The position numbers and the translations under genes are program-made. From an uncultured Pseudomonadota bacterium (GTDB taxonomy: Bacteria > Pseudomonadota > Gammaproteobacteria > Burkholderiales > SG8-39): a DNA stretch of 9,315 nt. The stretch covers positions 1 to 9,315 of the forward strand of contig CAITSH010000109.1 of assembly GCA_903895005.1 (NCBI GenBank), in the 5' to 3' direction. Position 1 is the first letter of the stretch; each line of letters begins with the position of its first letter. The notes under the pieces are model-generated. The model saw nothing but the letters and a program-made list of their open reading frames with translations, had not been told where the DNA came from and ran no database searches. Positions 5,720 through 9,315 of this stretch are shown piece after piece.

Positions 5720-7039
5720 ATGGCAGCCACTGAAAAGAAACCGGTCGTCGTCACCGACCTGGGCGCTCTCAACAAGCCCGCCTCCGACCTGCTGACCTGG
5801 GTCGACAAGCGCTTCCCGTTGATGGAAAACTGGAACACGCACCTCGCCCAGTACTACGCGCCGAAAAACTTCAACTTCTGGAACTACTTCGGCGGGTTCG
5901 CGCTGCTCGTGCTGGTGATTCAGATCACCACCGGCATCTTCCTCACCATGAACTACAAGCCCGACGCGGCGCAGGCCTTCGCATCGGTCGAGTACATCAT
6001 GCGCGAAGTCTCGTGGGGCTGGTTGGTGCGTTACATGCACTCCACCGGCGCCTCGGCCTTCTTCGTCGTCGTCTACCTGCACATGTTCCGCGCGCTGCTC
6101 TACGGTTCGTACCAGAAACCGCGCGAACTGCTGTGGATCTTCGGTATGCTGATCTACCTCGTGCTGATGGGCGAGGCGTTCTTTGGCTACCTGCTGCCCT
6201 GGGGCCAGATGTCCTTCTGGGGCGCGCAGGTGATCGTCAACCTCTTCGGTGCGGTGCCCTTCATCGGCCCGGACCTGTCGCTGTGGATTCGCGGTGACTA
6301 CGTCATCTCCGATGCCACGCTCAACCGCTTCTTCGCCTTCCATGTCATCGCGCTGCCGCTGGTGCTGCTCGGGCTTGTTGCCGCCCACCTCATCGCGCTG
6401 CACGAAGTGGGTTCCAACAACCCGGACGGCATCGAGATCAAGGAAAAGACCGACGCCAACGGCATCCCCCTCGACGGCATCCCATTCCACCCGTACTACA
6501 CGGTGAAAGACAGCTTCGGCGCAGTGTTCTTCCTGATCATCTTCTCGCTGATCCTGTTCTTCGCGCCGGAAATGGGCGGTTACTTCCTGGAGGCCAACAA
6601 CTTCGTTCCGGCCGACCCGCTGAAGACGCCGTTGCATATCGCGCCGGTCTGGTACTTCACGCCCTACTACTCGATCCTGCGCGCGGTGCCGCCGCTGTTT
6701 AACTCGCAGTTCCCCGGCGTTATCGCGATGGGCGCTGCTACGATGATCTTCTTTGCCATTCCGTGGCTCGATCGCAGCCCGGTGAAGTCGATCCGCTACA
6801 AGGGCCCGCTGTGCAAGACGGCCCTCGCGCTGTTTGTCGTTGTGTTCCTGATCCTGGGTTACCTCGGCACCGAAGCGACCAACGTTTGGGGCCAGGCCGG
6901 CGCCTGGCTGGGCGGCGTGGAGCGCGCGACACTGGTGGCGCGCATTTGTACGGTCATCTACTTCGCGTTTTTCCTGCTGATGCCGTGGTACACCAAGATC
7001 GATTCTGTGAAGCCGGTGCCGGAAAGGGTGACGGGGTAA
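5720..7039 (+). CDS. petB: ubiquinol-cytochrome c reductase, cytochrome b subunit
   Basis: Cytochrome b is the integral-membrane diheme core of complex III and carries both quinone sites. The 439-residue protein is full length, in one piece, with about eight hydrophobic helices. The heme ligands are H107 (RYMHSTGAS), H121 (YLHMFRALLYG), H208 (FFAFHVIALP) and H223 (AAHLIALHE). The second pair is 15 residues apart, as in cytochrome b6, rather than 14 as in mitochondria. The Qo motif reads PVWY (309-312) in place of the common PEWY, so the usual Qo glutamate is missing; this variant is known from beta- and gammaproteobacteria. HEVGSNNPDGIEI follows the fourth helix and leads into a short insertion typical of these bacteria. 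An AAGGGG lies at suitable spacing before the ATG. The stop TAA shares one base with the petC ATG. Confidence 0.98.
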   Translation: MAATEKKPVVVTDLGALNKPASDLLTWVDKRFPLMENWNTHLAQYYAPKNFNFWNYFGGFALLVLVIQITTGIFLTMNYKPDAAQAFASVEYIMREVSWGWLVRYMHSTGASAFFVVVYLHMFRALLYGSYQKPRELLWIFGMLIYLVLMGEAFFGYLLPWGQMSFWGAQVIVNLFGAVPFIGPDLSLWIRGDYVISDATLNRFFAFHVIALPLVLLGLVAAHLIALHEVGSNNPDGIEIKEKTDANGIPLDGIPFHPYYTVKDSFGAVFFLIIFSLILFFAPEMGGYFLEANNFVPADPLKTPLHIAPVWYFTPYYSILRAVPPLFNSQFPGVIAMGAATMIFFAIPWLDRSPVKSIRYKGPLCKTALALFVVVFLILGYLGTEATNVWGQAGAWLGGVERATLVARICTVIYFAFFLLMPWYTKIDSVKPVPERVTG

Positions 7040-7800
7040 TGAACATGAAAAAATTCCTGATAGTTCTCGCCCTGGTTGGCGCCTCCGCATCCGCAGGCGC
7101 CAACGAAACGGTCAGGCTCGATCGTGCGCCGATCGACGTGGCCGACCTCGTGAGCCTGCAAAGCGGCGCACGCACTTTCGTAAACAGCTGCCTTAACTGC
7201 CACTCTGCCTCGCTCATGCGCTACAACCGCCTGCGCGACCTCGGTCTCACCGAAGCGCAGATCAAGGACAACCTGCTGTTCACCGCGGAAAAGGTCGGCG
7301 AGAATATGAACATCGCGATGCCCAAGGGCGATGCAAAGGAATGGTTCGGGGCCGCACCGCCCGACCTGTCGGTGATCGCACGCGCCCGCGGCGCCGACTG
7401 GATTTACTCCTACCTGCGGGGTTTTTACCGTGACGACAGCCGCCCCACGGGTTGGAACAACACGGTGTTCCCCAACGTCGGCATGCCGCACGTGCTGTGG
7501 ACGCTGCAGGGTCAGCGCAGTTACAGCGAAGAAGTCGTCAAAACCGCCAGCGGCGAGCCGATCAAGGATGCCCACGGCAACCAGCTGAAAAAAGCCAGGT
7601 TCGAAACCCTCGTGCCCGGTTCGCAGTCGGCAGTCGAATACGACCGTACCGTGCGCGACCTCACCGCGTTTCTCGTGTGGATGGGCGAGCCCGGCCAGCT
7701 GCAGCGCAAGCAGGTCGGCTTCATCGTCCTGATGGTGCTGGGCGTCATGCTGGTGCTCACCTGGCTGCTCAAGCGTGAGTTCTGGAAGGACGTGCACTAA
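7039..7800 (+). CDS. petC: ubiquinol-cytochrome c reductase, cytochrome c1 subunit
   Basis: Cytochrome c1 accepts electrons from the Rieske cluster and passes them to a soluble or membrane-bound cytochrome c. The 253-residue protein has an N-terminal Sec signal peptide (MNMKKFLIVLALVGASASAGA, cleavage likely near residue 21). One c-type heme site is present, CLNCH (C51, C54, H55), with M149 in FPNVGMPH as the probable sixth heme ligand. WFGAAPPDLSVIARARGADW (102-121) is a conserved c1 segment. A C-terminal membrane anchor spans about 227-244, followed by the basic KREFWKDVH end. The start ATG 7039 overlaps the petB stop (TAATG); ATG 7045 is a close alternative. The position as third gene completes the minimal three-subunit bacterial bc1 complex. 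Confidence 0.96.
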   Translation: MNMKKFLIVLALVGASASAGANETVRLDRAPIDVADLVSLQSGARTFVNSCLNCHSASLMRYNRLRDLGLTEAQIKDNLLFTAEKVGENMNIAMPKGDAKEWFGAAPPDLSVIARARGADWIYSYLRGFYRDDSRPTGWNNTVFPNVGMPHVLWTLQGQRSYSEEVVKTASGEPIKDAHGNQLKKARFETLVPGSQSAVEYDRTVRDLTAFLVWMGEPGQLQRKQVGFIVLMVLGVMLVLTWLLKREFWKDVH

Positions 7801-7805
7801 GAATC

Positions 7806-7829
7806 AAAGCGGGTGCCCGGCTTTCCTTT
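7806..7829 (+). terminator. probable terminator of the petABC operon
   Basis: AAAGC (7806-7810) pairs with GCTTT (7820-7824), with an inner GGG/CCC pairing (7811-7813 with 7816-7818) and one bulged G. The pyrimidine-rich CTTTCCTTT follows. It begins 5 bases after the petC stop. The stem is imperfect and the T-tract interrupted, so moderate efficiency is expected. Confidence 0.5.
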
Positions 7830-7873
7830 GTAACGGGGGGGCGGTACTCGAAAGCGCTGCAGAACTCTGAATG

Positions 7874-7903
7874 CGGCGGGCCTGGCCCGCCGTCTTCGTC
7901 TTT
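7874..7903 (+). terminator. GC-rich hairpin with interrupted T-tract upstream of sspA
   Basis: CGGCGGGCC (7874-7882) and GGCCCGCCG (7884-7892) are perfect reverse complements around a single T, realistically a 7-bp stem with a 5-base loop. TCTTCGTCTTT follows. It is a second candidate for ending pet transcription. The rest of the 170-base petC-sspA gap holds a run of seven G (about 7834-7840) and no gene. I could not identify a convincing sspA promoter, although one is expected. Confidence 0.55.
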
Positions 7904-7970
7904 ACTCCCCGGGTCGTGCATCACCGGGTTTTATCAGTCCTGTCGTATCCGTCTCATAGGTTAGAACATC

Positions 7971-8570
7971 ATGATGAATCTTTACTCCGGAACCACCTGC
8001 CCGTTCTCGCAACGCTGCCGCATCGTGCTCTATGAAAAGGGCATGGACTTCCAGATCATCGACGTCGACATGTTCAACAAGCCCGAAGACATCGCGGTGA
8101 TGAATCCTTACAACCGCCTGCCGGTGCTGGTCGAGCGCGACCTCATCCTCTATGAGTCGAACATCATCAACGAGTACATCGACGAGCGCTTCCCGCACCC
8201 GCAACTGATGCCCGCCGACCCGGTCATGCGCGCCCGCGCCCGCCTGTTCCTGTTCAACTTCGAGGTCGAGCTCTTCTCTCAGATCGAAGCCCTCGAAAAA
8301 GGCAACCAGAAGCAACAGGACAAGGCCCGCGCCCACGTCACCGACCGCCTGACCGAGCTCGCGCCCGTGTTCACCAAGCAAAAGCACATGCTGGGCGATG
8401 ATTTTTCCATGCTCGATGTGGCCATTTCGCCGTTGCTGTGGCGTCTTGACTACTACGGCATTTCGCTTGGTAAGCAGGCCGCGCCACTGATGAAATACGC
8501 GGAGCGCCTGTTCTCGCGCCCGGCGTTTATCGAGGCGCTCACGCCGTCCGAAAAAGTGATGCGCAAGTAA
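7971..8570 (+). CDS. sspA: stringent starvation protein A, RNA polymerase-associated GST-fold protein
   Basis: SspA binds RNA polymerase and modulates transcription in stationary phase and stress; in E. coli it affects H-NS levels and acid tolerance. The 199-residue protein has an N-terminal thioredoxin-like half (about 1-80: MNLYSGTTCPFSQRCRIVLYE, then NPYNRLPVLVERDLILYESNIINEYIDERF) and an alpha-helical GST C-terminal half. The surface motif P75-H76-P77 in ERFPHPQLMP corresponds to the PHP residues needed for E. coli SspA function. SspA lacks glutathione transferase activity despite its fold. The start is ATG 7971 or 7974, with only a weak AGG upstream. It precedes sspB with a 55-base gap, the usual sspAB arrangement. 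Confidence 0.95.
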   Translation: MMNLYSGTTCPFSQRCRIVLYEKGMDFQIIDVDMFNKPEDIAVMNPYNRLPVLVERDLILYESNIINEYIDERFPHPQLMPADPVMRARARLFLFNFEVELFSQIEALEKGNQKQQDKARAHVTDRLTELAPVFTKQKHMLGDDFSMLDVAISPLLWRLDYYGISLGKQAAPLMKYAERLFSRPAFIEALTPSEKVMRK

Positions 8571-8625
8571 CGGGCTGCCGGAAGCAGGCATCCTTCAAGG
8601 CCGCATTCCCGCACGATCGTCTGCC

Positions 8626-9096
8626 ATGTCCGAAACCGCCATCCCCTCCACCAAGCCCTTCCTTGTTCGCGCCATCTACGAATGGTGCATGGACAGCGGT
8701 TTTACGCCGTATATCTCGGTGGTGGTGGACGCCAACACGCGTGTCCCGATGGAGTACGTGCGCAACGGCGAGATTGTCCTCAACATCGGGCCGCTCGCAG
8801 CCAACAAGCTGCAACTGGGTAACGAGTTCGTCGAGCTGCAGGCGCGCTTTGGCGGCATTGCGCGCGAAATCTCGGTGCCCATTTCCGCCGTCTCGGCGGT
8901 ATACGCCCGCGAAAACGGCCGCGGCATGTCATTCGACACCGACCAGCGCCAGTCCACGGCGTTTGAACCCGAGGGCTTGCAGGCTTCATCCCAAGCCTCA
9001 GAGTCGGAGTCTTCCGAGCCGGCGCCCCCACCTGACGCACCCGACACCCCGCCGGCCCGGCCCACGGGCAAGCCCACGCTGCGGCGCATCAAATAG
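8626..9096 (+). CDS. sspB: ClpXP protease specificity-enhancing factor SspB
   Basis: SspB is the adaptor that binds ssrA-tagged polypeptides released from stalled ribosomes, and some other substrates, and delivers them to ClpXP. The 156-residue protein has the folded substrate-binding domain at about 8-106, opening with STKPFLVRAIYEWCMDSGFTPYISVVVD (split here: STKPFLVRAIYEW, CMDSGFTPYISVVVD). A flexible Ser/Glu/Ala/Pro-rich linker follows (about 110-148). The protein ends with GKPTLRRIK, matching the C-terminal ClpX-binding tail that reads LRVVK in E. coli, so both functional ends are intact. No strong Shine-Dalgarno precedes ATG 8626; with sspA ending at 8570 the pair is probably one transcript and sspB may rely on read-through. 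Confidence 0.95.
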   Translation: MSETAIPSTKPFLVRAIYEWCMDSGFTPYISVVVDANTRVPMEYVRNGEIVLNIGPLAANKLQLGNEFVELQARFGGIAREISVPISAVSAVYARENGRGMSFDTDQRQSTAFEPEGLQASSQASESESSEPAPPPDAPDTPPARPTGKPTLRRIK

Positions 9097-9315
9097 CGCG
9101 GCTGCACCGGCCCTGCCACGGTCCGGACCTCAAAAACCATTTTCACCCCCGGGCGGAAGTTAAGCGCCCGCATAATTAAGCGTCCTGACGTACCGTCCAG
9201 GGGCTTGATATCACATACCCTTTCCATGTTCCCCGCGCCGGCGTAGTATGACGCGCACACGCCCCACGCCGGCTTCCACCGGTGTCAAACGACGACAGCG
9301 ACAGGCTTCACCAGA
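9097..9315. other. 219-base tail with no supported gene
   Basis: A GGTCCGGACC palindrome lies at 9120-9129. A hairpin CGGGCG (9150-9155) / CGCCCG (9165-9170) has a 9-base loop but no T-run. TTAAGCG is repeated at 9160-9166 and 9176-9182. TTTCCA (9221-9226), 17 bases and TAGTAT (9244-9249) form a weak sigma70-like promoter (four of six matches in each box), possibly for a gene beyond the window. A frame from ATG 9248 stays open to the edge, but 22 codons without a ribosome binding site is not enough to call a gene. Confidence 0.4.

Noticed and set aside
5012..7090. Very long open frame (about 690 codons) on the minus strand, antisense to petA and petB
   Set aside because: Its translation is rich in His, Gln, Asp, Arg and Val without domain-like hydrophobic patterning. 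It lies exactly opposite two well-recognised genes, and such antisense frames are expected in GC-rich DNA with biased third positions.
9120..9170. Palindrome GGTCCGGACC and hairpin CGGGCG/CGCCCG as an sspB terminator
   Set aside because: Neither is followed by a T-tract on the plus strand, so neither is called a terminator.
8676..9260. Minus-strand open frame of 194 codons opposite sspB
   Set aside because: It is a shadow of the clearly recognised sspB reading frame, with no family-like motifs of its own.
9248..9315. Frame open from an ATG to the window end, possibly the next gene
   Set aside because: Only 22 codons, no ribosome binding site, and the ATG overlaps a candidate -10 element. 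Open frames of this length are common by chance in GC-rich DNA.
1..9315. CRISPR arrays, transposons, phage or toxin-antitoxin genes, tRNA or rRNA genes
   Set aside because: No periodic repeats, terminal inverted repeats, transposase-like proteins or tRNA-like cloverleaf sequences were seen. Essentially all bases except short gaps belong to conserved housekeeping genes.

Overview
This window reads as ordinary, gene-dense chromosomal DNA from a GC-rich betaproteobacterium. Two things suggest this. The gene order (hisI-hisE-hinT-tatA-tatB-tatC, a convergent HtrA-type protease, a Nif3-family gene, petA-petB-petC, sspA-sspB) is one I recall as conserved in that class. Cytochrome b also carries the PVWY form of the Qo motif, which is associated with beta- and gammaproteobacteria. 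I cannot name a genus. There are no insertion sequences, phage genes, CRISPR arrays or RNA genes, and I found no sign of a novel multi-gene system.

Layout. Positions 1-1020 hold the end of a histidine biosynthesis operon: hisI (5' end cut off by the window edge), hisE and hinT, with overlapping ends. Positions 1078-2798 hold the twin-arginine translocase genes tatA, tatB and tatC. An intrinsic terminator-like hairpin lies between tatA and tatB, and a weaker one lies just before tatA. A perfect 15-bp inverted repeat at 2813-2846 is a bidirectional terminator between tatC and the convergent gene at 2886-4061 on the minus strand, a membrane-anchored, single-PDZ serine protease of DegS/AlgW type. 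A 142-bp divergent intergenic region separates it from a Nif3/YbgI-family metal-binding protein (4204-4956).

Positions 5051-5080 contain a sigma70-type promoter with a perfect TATAAT, ahead of petABC (5123-7800). These encode the Rieske protein, cytochrome b and cytochrome c1 of the ubiquinol:cytochrome c oxidoreductase (complex III). After hairpins at 7806-7903 come sspA (7971-8570), an RNA polymerase-associated protein, and sspB (8626-9096), the ClpXP specificity-enhancing adaptor. The last 219 bases hold no supported gene.

How the genes connect. HisI and HisE catalyse neighbouring steps of histidine synthesis. TatABC exports folded proteins with an RR signal, and the Rieske protein encoded about 2.3 kb downstream has such a signal, so the translocase lies near one of its expected clients. 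The protease and SspA/SspB belong to envelope and cytoplasmic protein quality control and stress responses. The most interesting points are regulatory: signals around tatA that could set the excess of TatA over TatBC, and the compact, possibly tandem promoter region of petABC.
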